Positions 1-12,200 of a stretch of 64,000 bases of DNA are shown here, piece after piece. Numbering within the stretch: the first letter of the stretch is position 1; the number at the start of each line of letters is the position of its first letter. The stretch is from Lamellibrachia columna (taxonomy: Eukaryota > Annelida > Polychaeta > Sabellida > Siboglinidae), in NCBI GenBank assembly GCA_963662155.1, contig OY759270.1, forward strand, positions 53,962,374 to 54,026,373, read 5' to 3'. Under the pieces are notes generated by a model that searched no databases, was not told the DNA's origin, and saw only the letters and a program-made list of their open reading frames with translations. The position numbers and the translations under genes are program-made.

Positions 1-295
1 TCACACCCCTTCCATGCCGAATTTTATTCAAGGCTCAGCCACAGAAGCAGCAGATTTTTAGTCCCTAACATCAAGACAAACCGCTACAAGTATTCTTTTT
101 TGCCATTTCAATTCTTAACGCTAAATTAGACGTGTATGTGACTAAGTAACCTGTAAATTATATTGTACACATGTAATGTGTCAACTCTAGACCTAATATT
201 AAAGGTTTTGTTTCTATCGTGTTATAAGTGTCGATCGGCGCTGTAATTTCCTGGTCGGACGAATAAAGTATTTTTGTATTGTATTGTAACCGTTT
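1..295 (+). mobile_element. 3' end of a non-LTR retrotransposon (LINE)
   Basis: The first ~130 bases read as the C-terminal tail of a LINE reverse-transcriptase ORF: an Arg/Ser-rich stretch, then NRYKYSFLPF, a pattern common near the end of CR1/Jockey-type ORF2, then a stop near base 126. A short 3' UTR follows with AATAAA at about 263-268 and a TTGTA-type repeated tail ending near 295. The element is cut by the window edge. It could instead be the 3' end of a host gene. Confidence 0.45.
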
Positions 296-1313
296 GATTT
301 CATTGTACAATAACGAGCATGAACAAAGATGTGTTTAACTTCGCGCCTGCCTATATCAATGACTGCTGCCGACACATATAGGGCCTACTGACTTCCGTGG
401 GAATATCAATACATTCAACAATCCGTTATGTTCTGGTTAATCTTACGCCAGGCTTCTAGATTAATGAACATAACTGTACAATTTAATTACTGACACCTGC
501 TGGATGCAAGGAATTTGACATTCAGATGACAATAACACCAGCCGGTCCTTTAGCCGGGAAAAATATCCTCAACTCGGGGTAAAAGTATAACTTGCATCAT
601 TGGTTTTTAACCCTGAATTTCTACCTATACACACACTACAATCAGCGACCACGGCGAGCCCAGCCGCGTACGAGAACACTTGTAAAGGCATGAGTGATCG
701 TAAAGTAAATATTGGGCAAACGTAAGTGCAAGCAAGGCGGTGCTATATTTAGCAAAGCTTAGTGCTAAATCAGTATTTTGTGAAATACAAACAAATTATG
801 TTACATGGTAACATCAAAACACTTATTGCGAAGACGTACACAGCAACTAGGTCAACTAGGTCACGGTGTCAACGATGTGCATGTGTAATAACTAATTATG
901 TACTTTTCTACACGGCTTCATTGGTATACGTAAATAGTAAATTGTCTATGCGTAAATACTTCGTTATTTGTAGGACAATTACGTACAAAGTTGTTCCCTT
1001 TTTATACCATTGAAACTACAACTTCGGGTCAATACCTTAGGGGAAATTAATTAAATCTGGTTCGATTTCGGTTTCTTCTTGGTAGGTCATCGATTTCGAT
1101 GACGACTGTGTCTCTTGCACTCGCGATTGATGTTGTTGAAAAGTATGTTGCTCTGCAGGCCAAATCTTGATGCGCAGACCTGCATTGCGCAATGGAGCGT
1201 GGAAAATCAGTGATTTCAGTTGCAGCCTGGTGACGGTGTTCCGGAAAGCCGCCAAGCCGTTACATGTGTTGTTCTCTTACTGTTGGTAGACTGCTCGAGG
1301 AGGTTTGTGTTTT
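296..1313. other. Intergenic, nothing recognised
   Basis: Roughly 1 kb of AT-leaning sequence with only short open frames. I see no domain, tRNA, repeat array or splice-bounded exon. Confidence 0.5.
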
Positions 1314-1628
1314 GTGTGGCGCGGTGGCGTCGCCGTTAGAACTCCGGACACTCAATCGAGATATTCGAGGGTTCGAATCCTTTTGCTGCCGCTTAGAACA
1401 TCTGGCAATTTCTGTCACCCCACATTGCAACTATTCACGATGTTGTATAGATGAGTACCTGGCTACAAACAGAGTGCATGAATATTCGCGCAGTAATTGC
1501 AGCGTGGCTGAATGCTTCCAAAAGAAGTAGAGGTGGCGTTGGTGAACAGGTCTGCCAGGGGTGAAGCTTAAAGCGTTTTGAGCAATCACAAAAACTGGAC
1601 ATCGCGCTATGTAAGAACATTCCTATAT
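1314..1628 (+). mobile_element. tRNA-headed SINE, family A, copy 1
   Basis: The copy begins GTGTGGCGCGGTGGCGTCGC (A-box-like) and has a B-box-like GGTTCGAATCC near 1373. The body reads GCAGTAATTGCAGCGTGGC, then a tail module with AAAGCGTTTTGAG and CGCGCTATGTAAGAAC, the kind of tail shared by several metazoan SINE superfamilies. The same head, body and tail recur at 58597-58905, and body plus tail recur inverted at 2401-2597, which shows this is a dispersed family. Confidence 0.75.
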
Positions 1629-2400
1629 ACACTTAGTAAAATCACTATACTTATTATGTATACTATAATAGATAGCTGTAAACATCGCAGCATGCCAGGT
1701 TTACCTACCTGCGGTAACTTGGTAACCATAGCCATGCTTAACCGTGCAGACATCGTAGCCTAGACAGGCGGCCGCGACCAGCGTCACGACAGACAGACAG
1801 ACACACTGGAGCTCCTTCCTCGGTCCCATGTCGCTGTCGACTGGTCCACACCTGAGAGCGGTGTACACAGCCGTACTGTCGTGACCCCGTTGATCCACCG
1901 GTATACAGAATATGATGTTGTTGACATCGAAATCTCACACTGCATCTCTTGCTGATATTCCGATCACCCGCCGGCGACTTGTCGGAGTGCAATTACACTC
2001 ATTGACAATCGCATTCAGAGAAATTGGTCGCACACGGCTCTGACCCAGTGACACTGAACGGAGAACGCGGACAAACACGACAGTTCGTTCTTTGTGTTGA
2101 CCGATCCGGTGTTTGAGCGAGAGTGAATTGCCAATATTTCGACACAACGGCGAATATTTAACGTACCAAGCACTCGTATATGCCTGAGCACACACGTAAA
2201 CATCTACTCCGGTTATCGTTGGAGCGAGGACATTCTCAAATTTTATTTAAGCAGTGTTTTCAACTGGAAACATTTACTCCAATGTGATATGTCGTATTTG
2301 AAGAAGATAACGCAGGATTCACTACCGTCGTATGAATATCACCGACGTGAAAACAAGCTGCACTACTTAGGCTCTGGTGTCAAATTACTCAAATGTAAAG
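1629..2400. other. Intergenic, GC-richer block, no gene recognised
   Basis: About 1740-2210 is richer in CpG and GC than its surroundings, but the open frames there are short, overlap on both strands and match nothing I know. It could be an unannotated promoter or an old repeat. Confidence 0.4.
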
Positions 2401-2597
2401 GTACGTTCTTATATAGCGTGGTACACAGTCTGTGGAACTGTTCAAAGCGCTCTACACTTCACCAACTCCATCTCGACTTATATGGGGTGCATTAAGCCAC
2501 GCCGCAATTACTACGCGAAGAATATTCGTTCACATATCCACCTGTGTGTGTAGCCAGATACTCAGTTATACAGTTGAGTGAACTGTGGCAACGCGCC
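2401..2597 (-). mobile_element. SINE family A, copy 2 (inverted, head replaced by a minisatellite)
   Basis: The reverse complement carries the family-A body and tail (CAACTGTATAACTGAGTATC, GTAATTGCGGCGTGGC, GTAGAGCGCTTTGAAC, CACGCTATATAAGAACG). The tRNA-like head expected beyond 2597 is replaced by a (GGCGCGGT)n array on the same strand. Confidence 0.7.
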
Positions 2598-3015
2598 GCC
2601 GCGCCGCCGCGCCGCCGCGCCGCCGCGCCGCCGCGCCGCCGAGCCGCCGCGCCACCGCGCCACCGCGCCACCGCGCCACCGCGCCACAGAGCCACCGCGC
2701 CGCCGCGCCGCCGCGCCGCCGCGCCGCCGCGCCGCCGCGCCACCGCGCCACCGCGCCACCGCGCCACCGCGCCACAGAGCCACCGCGCCACCGAGCCACC
2801 GCGCCACCGCGCCACCGCGCCACCGCGCCACCGCGCCACCGCGCCACCGCGCCACCGAGCCACCGCGCCACCGCGCCACAGAGCCACCGCGCCACCGCGC
2901 CACCGCGCCACAGAGCCACCGCGCCACCGCGCCACCGCGCCACCGCGCCACAGAGCCACCGCGCCACCGCGCCACAGAGCCACCGCGCCACCGCGCCACC
3001 GCGCCACCGCCCCAC
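2592..3015. repeat. 8-bp GC-rich minisatellite GCGCCACC / GCGCCGCC
   Basis: About 53 tandem copies of an 8-bp unit with sub-variants GCGCCGCC, GCGCCACC, GAGCCACC and ACAGAGCC. Because 8 is not a multiple of 3 and the unit has no stop, all six frames stay open and give spurious Arg/Ala/Pro or Gly/Trp/Val ORFs of 144-218 codons. I do not call any of them genes. Confidence 0.95.
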
Positions 3016-3760
3016 TTAGCAAATAGTACCACCAGAACAACAGAAAACATCAGTCCAAGCATAACGGTTTGGGGGTCTACCGTTATAATGTCCACACAAT
3101 TAATATTTTTTGAAGGCAAGAAATGCAGTGACGCCAACGATAGTCGTTTAGTTATCGATCTTGCTACGTAGTTAAGATCTGTTATTATAGCACAAGTCCG
3201 GGTCTTTGGTGCCAACAATTATTTTCAAAAGCGGTGTACCTGGTGTGTTATATTTGAATTTACCGGTAACCAACTAACAAAACAACAATATCGCCCAATC
3301 AGTGATATAGATGTCTTCTCGTCACTGCCGGTTACAGAGACTGACACTTGACACCTAATCTTGAGCAACAATTTACCTTTATTTTTCGAATTATTTACGT
3401 TGCTATCACATACTGCGTATTGTAGTTGAAATACGATGTACATGCCTGTAATTAAGGGGGTTCGGTCAAACCCCCCATTTTGAAAAAAAAAACTTTTTGT
3501 TTGGGTAAGTAAATTTTGCTTCCATAGGATCAACTTGACACATGTTGCAGTGGGTGATGTCTAGAGCTGAAGATGAAGAGGGATGAAAATGTTCTTACAG
3601 CGTTTAGCAATGAACAATGATCGGTGACATGGTAGAAACGTGTTTCTCACAAGGCGTCGCTAATGAAACCATATTGATGACTCAGCCCAAGACTTGGTCA
3701 CGGGTTTAAATAGCTCCGTGATGTGACTCACAACCTCTCCTAAGGAAGCCCGACTGTACT

Positions 3761-3851
3761 CTCTCGCGGTGACCCTCTTGTACCCGACTCTCGTGGTGAT
3801 CCTCTTGTACCCGAGTCTCGTGGTGACCCTCTTGTACCCGAGTCTCGTGAC
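3761..3851. repeat. 27-bp minisatellite, 3.4 copies
   Basis: Consecutive units start at 3761, 3788, 3815 and 3842 (partial) and differ at only a few positions. Confidence 0.85.
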
Positions 3852-4005
3852 AAGGGGACGGACACAGTAAGGGCTGAGGGAAGGACAACCTGAAAGAAAC
3901 CCACTAACTGGGCCGTTCACCCATCGGGGTGATTCTTGTCATTGAAACGTGTGACGAATGACGCACGTGGTAGGCGTACTGGGGTTATAGCTTATCGCCT
4001 GCATT

Positions 4006-4066
4006 ATGTGACCAAATGTCGTGTGACCAAATGTCGTGTGACCAGATGTTTTGTGACCAAGTGTCG
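4006..4066. repeat. 15-bp tandem repeat, 4 copies
   Basis: The unit is GTGACCAAATGTCGT, with substitutions rising towards the 3' side. Confidence 0.8.
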
Positions 4067-4555
4067 GACACTCATCTATCACACACGGGTCGTTTAAATA
4101 TACAGAAATCTGCTTTGCAATTGATTTAATTTCTCACAAAAGGAAGGAGTTGTTCAAAATTCGTGCATCTTGGATCGTTCGGCTGTGTGGTGAAGAGCTA
4201 CGGGTACATTCAGGATGTGTGGGTCTGTGGTGTGCAGTCGACCGTAGCGCAACGCTTATATCGTTAAAGACGCAGAAAGCGTAGCGTAGGCATGACATCG
4301 ACGTTGTGTCTGAATCATATCCATTACAGCGTTTCTCTAATAATAGAAAGTAAACGTAATTTTATGTCCGTTCTTAACGAACCATAGAATGTCCGGTAAC
4401 AAGAAAGTGTGTCTTAATCCGGTAAGGACGCAACATCTGTCCAGGTCAACACACCCACTTAACCGAGGGCATAAGTTATTCCGTTGGTAATCGGTGACAC
4501 AACCGGTAATCTCAACTCGGCAGGCAGTGCCGTATCAAGGATCTAGCAAAGGGCA

Positions 4556-4596
4556 CGCCGGTGGGGTGGGGGTGGGGAGTGGGGGGTGGGGGGAGC
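4556..4596 (+). other. G-rich tract with quadruplex potential
   Basis: Six or more runs of three to six G separated by single T or A bases (GGGGTGGGGGTGGGGAGTGG and onward). The pattern satisfies a G-quadruplex rule. Function is unknown. Confidence 0.6.
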
Positions 4597-4597
4597 A

Positions 4598-5409
4598 CAT
4601 TCACCCATTAGCTTACCATGTGGCAGCGCAACAAAAATACGGAAACAAATAAAAAAATGTCAGCCAAAGTGGGGCATAGCCCAATGCCTCCTAAATACAT
4701 AATTGACGGTAGGTCCTACAGTTCATTTGTTTGAGGCGTGGGCGGGAGCTGACGTGAGCTAACCGCTCCAAGGATCCTTGTGTACTGTGGCACCATATGT
4801 GCTGATTAATGTTGGGGTTAATTATTGTTAATTACAGGTCCCAACTTAAAGAAGTATGATATTATTTTGTTGGAGATTAAATAAAGGAAGGATTGTAGCA
4901 GCGCATAAGACATAATTATTTGGAAAATGAAGTGATGACCATGTCTTTGTAAGTGCACCCAAATAATTACCCTACCCTTCAAGCTTCAGACGGGCAGCAC
5001 AATGACGATCGTCGACAAAATTAGAATATTCTGTCCACTCCGTCACAGCCGCTTTGGTTTAGTTTGTGATATTTGCAATTATTGTTTGACTACAATATTT
5101 TTAAGGACTATAATGTTTGATGTCCTTATATATAACAGCTAGTGAAGGGATATTTATTATATTTTTGTAATGATAATACATTGTTGAAATATTATCTACA
5201 TTTTAACTGCTGAATGTCAGATTAACAAAGCCATTTTATAAATAGTTATATAAAACATATACGGAGATATACGTTTGATGTAATTCGATCTTGTATTGTT
5301 TTAAAATATGCCATTGGGACGGACACAAAATTTACAAAATGTAAAATTACCCATTATCCAAAGCATTAAGATTTACATAAAATAATAATGAAAATAACTG
5401 TATTCAGTT
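4598..5409. other. Intergenic, AT-rich, nothing recognised
   Basis: I see no exon, RNA gene or clear repeat here. Confidence 0.5.
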
Positions 5410-5760
5410 TAACAAAAGCAACAAGATTTAACAAGATTGTCATCCAAGGCAAATGCCTAGATGGCAAATGGACAAGAAAGCCATTGGCTTATCGAGAGTC
5501 CAACATTTTTCATTTATGTGTAACCTGCCCTCCTGAGATATGTGTCAACCTTGTTTTTAAACATATTCACGCTGCTAGCAGTTACACAATCTGTAGATAA
5601 CTTGTTCCATTCATTTATTGTTCTCTGTGAGAACGAGTACTTCCTTATATCCAATCTACAATGATCCTTTCCTAATGTTACCTCGTGTCCTCTGGTTCTG
5701 CTATCTTTCTTATGTGAGAAAAATCATTTCTATCAATAATACAAATAATGATTTTTTTAA
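5410..5760 (-). mobile_element. LINE 3' end fragment, family B
   Basis: This closely matches 11441-11945: both share AACAAGATTTAACAAGATT, the segment on saving and indexing codons AAGCCATTGGCTTATCGAGA, and TCCTGAGATATGTGTCAACC. The reverse strand codes the last part of a CR1/Jockey-type ORF2, truncated on its 5' side. Confidence 0.75.
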
Positions 5761-6540
5761 ATAAATGACATGGTACATAAATGCACCTCATGTGATCCGC
5801 ATGAAACACCGCAGTGTTAATTAAATACTCATAGCGGGCACATTATTTCTAGAAAATACTGCACGGATGGCCCAAAATCAATATGTTTTGCACCTTGCCT
5901 GAAGTTATTCAGAAATCCTCGTTCTTGTGGGCGGCCTGCGCACAGATTTATATAAATAGTTAGTTGTGTAAATGGTTATTTATAGAGATAAGCGTGTGTG
6001 TCCGGGAGGCGCATATCCTTGACTAAACTAACTGCGGGTCAAATCACGCGACTGGTAGATCCGGGATCGAGTTAGTTTGGTCGACCAGCACGCAGCTTTT
6101 TATATTTTTATACAAACTTCTCGCACGAATCCTGGAAAATGTTGCATGCATGTTACATGTCATAGCATAAGCTATGGTAAATGCAATTCATATGTTTTAT
6201 GTTGTTCGAATAAAATTATGATTCATAGTCTCAATGTCTAAAAGCCAAGCCTATCGTGAGTAGGCCTATATCTAATTATATGCAAAACCAAATTTGCAAG
6301 TCGTGGGTGACATCTTGACAGCTACGAAGTACTTGTCTATTTATTTCACACGTTTATATGGAACGTGGATATAGCAACACATTTGTTTTTTCCATGTTAC
6401 TGCTAAAGTCCAAAATTACCCATGCACGCGAAGAGGCTAATGCATGAAATGAATGCGTGTCGTTTTAACCTCGGTATAACGGGTTTACAATAGACGTGTA
6501 AAACGAAGCCATATTGCACCACGTACCTATGTACTTCCGG
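5761..6540. other. Intergenic, upstream of the zinc-finger gene
   Basis: AT-rich, with no ORF or repeat that I can assign. It may contain the zinc-finger gene promoter, but I see no clear TATA or initiator that decides a start site. Confidence 0.35.
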
Positions 6541-6576
6541 ATAGAAATCACAAAGGAAAAGGAGCGGATTTCGTAG
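6541..6576 (+). other. Possible 3' end of a 5' UTR exon of the zinc-finger gene
   Basis: A purine-rich stretch ends TCGTAG followed by a perfect donor, GTAAGTAATT. The next acceptor on this strand before the start codon is TTGTAG at 8064-8069. Only the donor strength and position support it; the 5' end of the exon is not visible. Confidence 0.3.
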
Positions 6577-8069
6577 GTAAGTAATTCTTTTAAAGATATT
6601 TTGTAATTCACTTGATTGTATTTCTGTGTAAATTAATTAACAATGGTACATTATTGTAGTTGGACAGAAACGGAAAAATCGATCGTTTTTCTCTGTTTTA
6701 TTATCTTTTCTTTGACTATAAATACCGGACGTTGGGGAGTGCTCAAACAAAACAACACGCACACGACACGGCCTCATCTTCAAAACATCTGGCAATCAAG
6801 CGAAATGGGCGATTACTGTGTATTAATCTAATATTATGTCAACATGGGTGCGTATCGTTTGGTGTGATATTTGTAACGTTTGGTGGCTTTTCTGGCGATC
6901 TTTGACTTTGTGTAAACATTGTGCTGGTCGGGTGATCTTTTGTGATCGACGAATGGCAACGGCTAACGCGTATGCATGAATCATTTGCATGCCGACAGAA
7001 AGCTTCCGTAAATATTTCTTGCTACATTCGATACCACGTTCGTGATTCTTGTCTGAATTATTATATTGGTCTTGTTTGTGTTGTCCACGAGGTTGCTCTA
7101 TTACATTTCTACATCCTTTAATTATCTGCGTTTGTCAATCTGGTGGTGATTGTGCAAGTCTGTGCATGAGCTCAGGTAACAATGCCAGAAACAATTGTAC
7201 CGACTGATGACGGGGCTCACTGTAGACACAGCCAATGGGGTGGCGCATGTGTTGCATAGGACTAAAGTTAGGAACACCTTTAGGAAACATTGTATGGTTT
7301 TCTTTATATATTAAACAATCTATAAATTCATAATTTGTAGTACTGCTGATAAAACCAAAAAAATATTATCATTCTTTTGTATGGAAATAATTTCACCAAG
7401 TTAATGTTTATACATGCATGTAGCTTGGCTGTTATGCTTAATGAAGTAATTTATTTACTTATAAAACGTTAGTAGGTACAGTATGTGATAGTCTATTGTT
7501 TACATCCAGCCATGTATAATTGTGGATTGACATCTATACATATTGGTTGCCATTGCCAGAAAATACTTGTTGTGAACCTGATGGCTTCAATAGCCTCAAC
7601 ACGAGTAACCTGGATATATGATCTGTGTACATTTAGTAGTCTAGAACTTAGAAGGCGGCATTGTCTTGCTTTTTACCTCAAATCAAATTTATTAATCTAC
7701 AGCCCCTTATATTATGATGTTAATTAATTGTGTTTACAGTTTCCTAGCTAATTGCTAGTATGTCTTAATATACAAATTGGACTTTCCTTGCATTTATAAT
7801 ATAAACTATATATTATGTAAATAATAATACCTTTATTGGTTATTAACATGTAAACAGTTTTCCTAGGTAATTAATAGCAATTTCCCATATTTATTGTATG
7901 AATTTAGGCGCAGCCAGTATATACATGCAGGCACACATGTGACACGTACATCTACAACGAATTTGATGGTCATCATTGATCAAATCATACGTAAATACAT
8001 TAAATTAAAGTTGTATAAGTTTGAGTAGTCAGAAAACATTGGTGATGTATAGAGTGTGTTCAGTTGTAG
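6577..8069 (+). other. Probable 5' UTR intron, nothing recognised
   Basis: AT-rich sequence with short open frames only. It ends at a plausible acceptor, CAGTTGTAG, at 8061-8069. Confidence 0.35.
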
Positions 8070-8077
8070 GCCCCGCC

Positions 8078-8092
8078 ATGAAGCCCCTGTAG
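8078..8092 (+). promoter_or_regulatory. Minimal upstream ORF (Met-Lys-Pro-Leu-stop)
   Basis: ATGAAGCCCCTGTAG lies 12 bases upstream of the chosen start codon, with a good context (GCC before ATG). If the exon begins at about 8070, ribosomes meet this ATG first and would need to reinitiate or scan past it. Confidence 0.4.
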
Positions 8093-8104
8093 CCTGCTAC
8101 AAGC

Positions 8105-8246
8105 ATGGGCTCCCTTGACCTTCAACACTTGAAGGAAGGCTTCACTGCACTGGTCAACCAGGCCGACTATAGCATCCTTCCTGCCTTCATGCTCTGGCTT
8201 GATCTCAAACTATCCGAGTACAAGGCCAATGGCTACATGTTCACAG
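8105..8246 (+). CDS. Zinc-finger gene, coding exon 1
   Basis: The ATG at 8105 starts a frame of 47 codons plus one base, ending TTCACAG before donor GTTAGT. The peptide begins MGSLDLQHLKEG and is predicted helical with conserved-looking aromatic/Leu spacing. The following phase-1 junction fits exon 2 in frame. This exon is too short to stand out as an ORF but has the codon use and composition of real coding sequence. Confidence 0.75.
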
Positions 8247-9209
8247 GTTAGTCAACATCACATTGATCACTGAACACAAGGAGCGATGCGATTCCAGCAT
8301 TACGCGTGTGACATTCAGACAGCATTTTCATCTTTAAAACTTTGTATATCCATGTTAATTTATTGCTGATTGTTTTAATTTTTATCATAGCATTGTTTTA
8401 CATGTTGTTTAAAATATGCAAAATAATTTTTTTATCATTAATGAATAAAAAAAATATATATTACATGGTAACAATGTGTGTGATCTGTGAGAAATCTAAA
8501 TTCAGACAGGTGCATTAGTTATTGCCAAAAATCTGTGAAGTTATGGAAGTATGTTAATAAATTGCTTTATCATAACTATGTATAGTGTGTATAGCTATAA
8601 TATGCATATGGCTGGTTATTATTTTTTTCATAAAACATAAATGTGGCGTTACATGTGTGACACATTTTTATTATGTGTGTGACACATGTGAAATTGACCT
8701 AGTAATTGACAATATTCTTAGTTGATATTAACTGTTTTCATAATAATATGACATTTTTGGTACATGTTGTAATAACACAACATAACAAAGTAAGCTACCC
8801 GGTAAGTGTAATAAAACAATAAATTATATTTACTTAATGTGCCATAATGTGCTATAAACAATAAAATCTCATCCATTTCTTCTTATCTATATTCACCAAA
8901 CCCACAAAAAAACAGCGTAATTAAAAAAGATTGCTAAACCTTATTATGGAACTTATTATCAGACATATAGTTTGCAAACAGTGTCAATTACACTGAGTCA
9001 ATTTCAATTCCAGTCAGTTCCAAAAAATCAATCCCAGTTCTGCCTTACAAAATCAATTCCAACTTTTAATATCCTAGGCTAAGGAAAAATTCAAATCCAA
9101 TTCGTTTTAACACAGTTTTATTTGTACTTGAAATCATGTGTGCACACTCATATTTAATTATATGATTAACAAATTAACTATTATTCATTCAATGCATCTA
9201 TATATATAT

Positions 9210-9283
<74 letters not shown>

Positions 9284-12200
9284 TTGAAATCATGTGTGCA
9301 TGATCAATTCCTGTCAATTCCAACTTTTAAGATCCTAGGCTAAGGAAAAATTTTAATCCAATTTGTTTTAACACAGTTTTATTTGTACTTGAAATAATGT
9401 GTGCACAATCATATTTAATCATATGATTAACAAATTAACTATTATTCATTCAATGCATCTATATATATATATGCATCTGTATATATATATATATATATAT
9501 ATAGATATATAGATATATCAGATTAGCTATAAAAAATGGCATTCAACCATTTGATATGCACTTTCTGCTGCGACACCTCTCCTGGATTTTTGCTAACAAG
9601 ACATTTTGGACAGCCATGAACAGTTGGGTCGTTAATCTGAGTTTTGAACAGTTTCCTCCTGTTTATATCAGATGTGGTATCATTGATATTTCATCAAATT
9701 TACTGTAAACTTTGAGTCTTCAACATCCTAATCACCAACATGTATTCTCCATAGGGAAATAAACCTTGTCCACTGAGAAAGAAAATGAGATCTGAATGGT
9801 CTGACTTTGGTTTTACTGTCTGTTACAGTAACTCATAGAGGTGGGATTTAGCAATTCATGGAAGGTAGCCATTTGGGCTACCAACCTTGCAAAGTGAAGT
9901 AGCCCAACAACTTCTTAGGTAACCCACTTGCTAATCAATACTTTGTAGATAGAAAGTAAATACGACGAAGATAGAATGTATGAACAACATCAACAACAAA
10001 CATCAAAAACAAACAGTTTTGCAACATTTATGCTTCACAGAGAAGTTTAAATGGCCTTGGAATGAACAGGTCTGGATCATAATAATATTATTGCATAACA
10101 CTGAATAAAATACAGTATACAATTGTACACATGTGACAGATTGTTTTGTTTTCATAACATGGTGCACCAACATCAACGTTACAGAAAAAAAATACAGTAA
10201 AATTCCAAATATAAATCAGTTCCAATTCTGGAATAGGAATTGAGAGTCAGTTCCTAACTTCCTATTCTGAATTGGAATTGACCCTATGCCTGCCTGTAGC
10301 ATAGCTGTGTGCCAAACTGTAACAATTTCAAAGCTCATTAAATCAGAACCTTGAAGCCATTTTTTTATTAACTGTGCTCCAGAGACTGCTGTATTCCAGG
10401 GGGTTCCCTCCTGAAGTGTAGTAATACACTATATTTCAGTGTTTTTGTTCAGTGGTTGTTCAGCATTAATTATAATAATCTGGCAATGTAAATAAACAAA
10501 AGTAGCTAGGTTATGTTGCTAAAGGTATGGCTGTCAAATTATGGTTGTTAAATGGCTTCCATTTTACATGAAGGTCAATCTACAGGACACTGCAGGATCT
10601 GTTAGAAATTCAGATATGAGATAAAAAATGTATAAACAGCTTACGACACATGTTTCCAAATTGCAATAATTGTATCAGCTAGTTGTAATCACATATGCTT
10701 ACAACACAATAATAAATAAACATTCTTATGCCTTGTTAATAAAACAAAGAGGAACAGTGACATCATCTGAGGCTGAACACATGCAAATCAGAAATTTTAA
10801 AGAGAAAATTACTGGTGTGTCAATTACTATTAAATTAGTGTTGTTCTGCCAATTTTGCCCCCTTATTATTGTCACATATTAGCAACTATTTTATTATGGC
10901 AAATAAAAGCCTGTGAAATTACATTCCACCATCATATATAGATATTAGGTGTCACGCATGTAATGAAGCGTTACACACGTGGCACTTATTATAATTCATA
11001 TGGTATAATTTTTATAGTTAAATATTTTAGCATGTATTTTATATTTTGGTATTACATTGGTAGGCATGTGTTGATTTATAAACCATTTGGAAATGAAAAA
11101 TAAAAATAACTTAAAAAAAGGAACAGTGACATCATCTGAGACTGAACACATGCATATGGTGTGTAAATTATTATTACATTAGTGTTGTTTTGCATATAAC
11201 TTTTTACAATCAATATTGTTTTTATTTTTCAATTCATTGTAACATAGTGATATCTGAGTACACCTAGTTCTTTTCATTTCAATATGGCTATTACTTTCCC
11301 CCCCAAAAATCTAATTTTTTAGACTTTTTAACAAGAAGATATAGAAGTAGTAAATGGATCCAAATATTTTCATCATAATGCAATTATAGAAAGTCACCTC
11401 TCAGACTCACTTTGGCTGGAATCGCCCAGCAGCACATTTTCCTGTTTAACAAGATTTAACAAGATTTGCCATCCAAGCCAAAGGCCCAGATGGCAAATGG
11501 ACAAGGAAGCCATTGGCTTATCGAGAGTCCAACAATGTTCATCTACTTATAACCCACCCTCCTGAGATATGTGTCAACCTTGTTTTTAAACATATTCACA
11601 CTGCTAGCAGTTACACAATCTGTAGACAATTTGTTCCATTCATTTATTGTCCTCTGTGAGAACGAGTGCTTCCTGATGTCCAATCTACATTGATCCTTTA
11701 CTAATTTTACCTCATGTCCTCTAGTTCTGCTATCCTTCTTGAGTGAGAAAAACGTATTTCTATCAATATTTTCATACCCATTCAATATCTTAAAAACTTC
11801 AATCTGATCTCCTCTTAACCTCCTTATCTCTAGAGTTGTTAAACCACATTCCTTCAGGCATTCTTCATAACTAAGGTCTCTCAGTTCTGGAATCATTTTA
11901 GTTGCTCTCCTTTGTATGCGTTCAAGCGTATCTATATCCTTCTGTTCTGCTCATTATCATTGTGATTCATTGCTTTGTTCCAAGATAATGTACGTAATGG
12001 TTAAACTTTAACATTCAACAAACAGCAGCGCTATGAATAATATTATAATGCTCTGTGTCAGCTCTAGTCAAAGGTGGTGCTTTACCATGGCTATGACATC
12101 TTACTCCGTGGATTTTGACATTTCTTCAAAATCTTGCCAACCCTGCAGTAAGCACACTGTTTTTGATGCAGGGGGGGGCAAATTTTATTAGCTTGTTTTT

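Larger units (their letters stand above)
3016..4552. other. Intergenic with two short tandem repeats
   Basis: No gene recognised. It holds 3.4 copies of a 27-bp unit at 3761-3851 (CTCGTGGTGACCCTCTTGTA core) and four copies of a 15-bp unit, GTGACCAAATGTCGT, at 4006-4066. A run of A lies at about 3483-3492. Confidence 0.6.

Noticed and set aside
2492..3218. Open frames of 144-218 codons in all six frames
   Set aside because: An 8-bp repeat without stop codons forces every frame open; no real protein signal.
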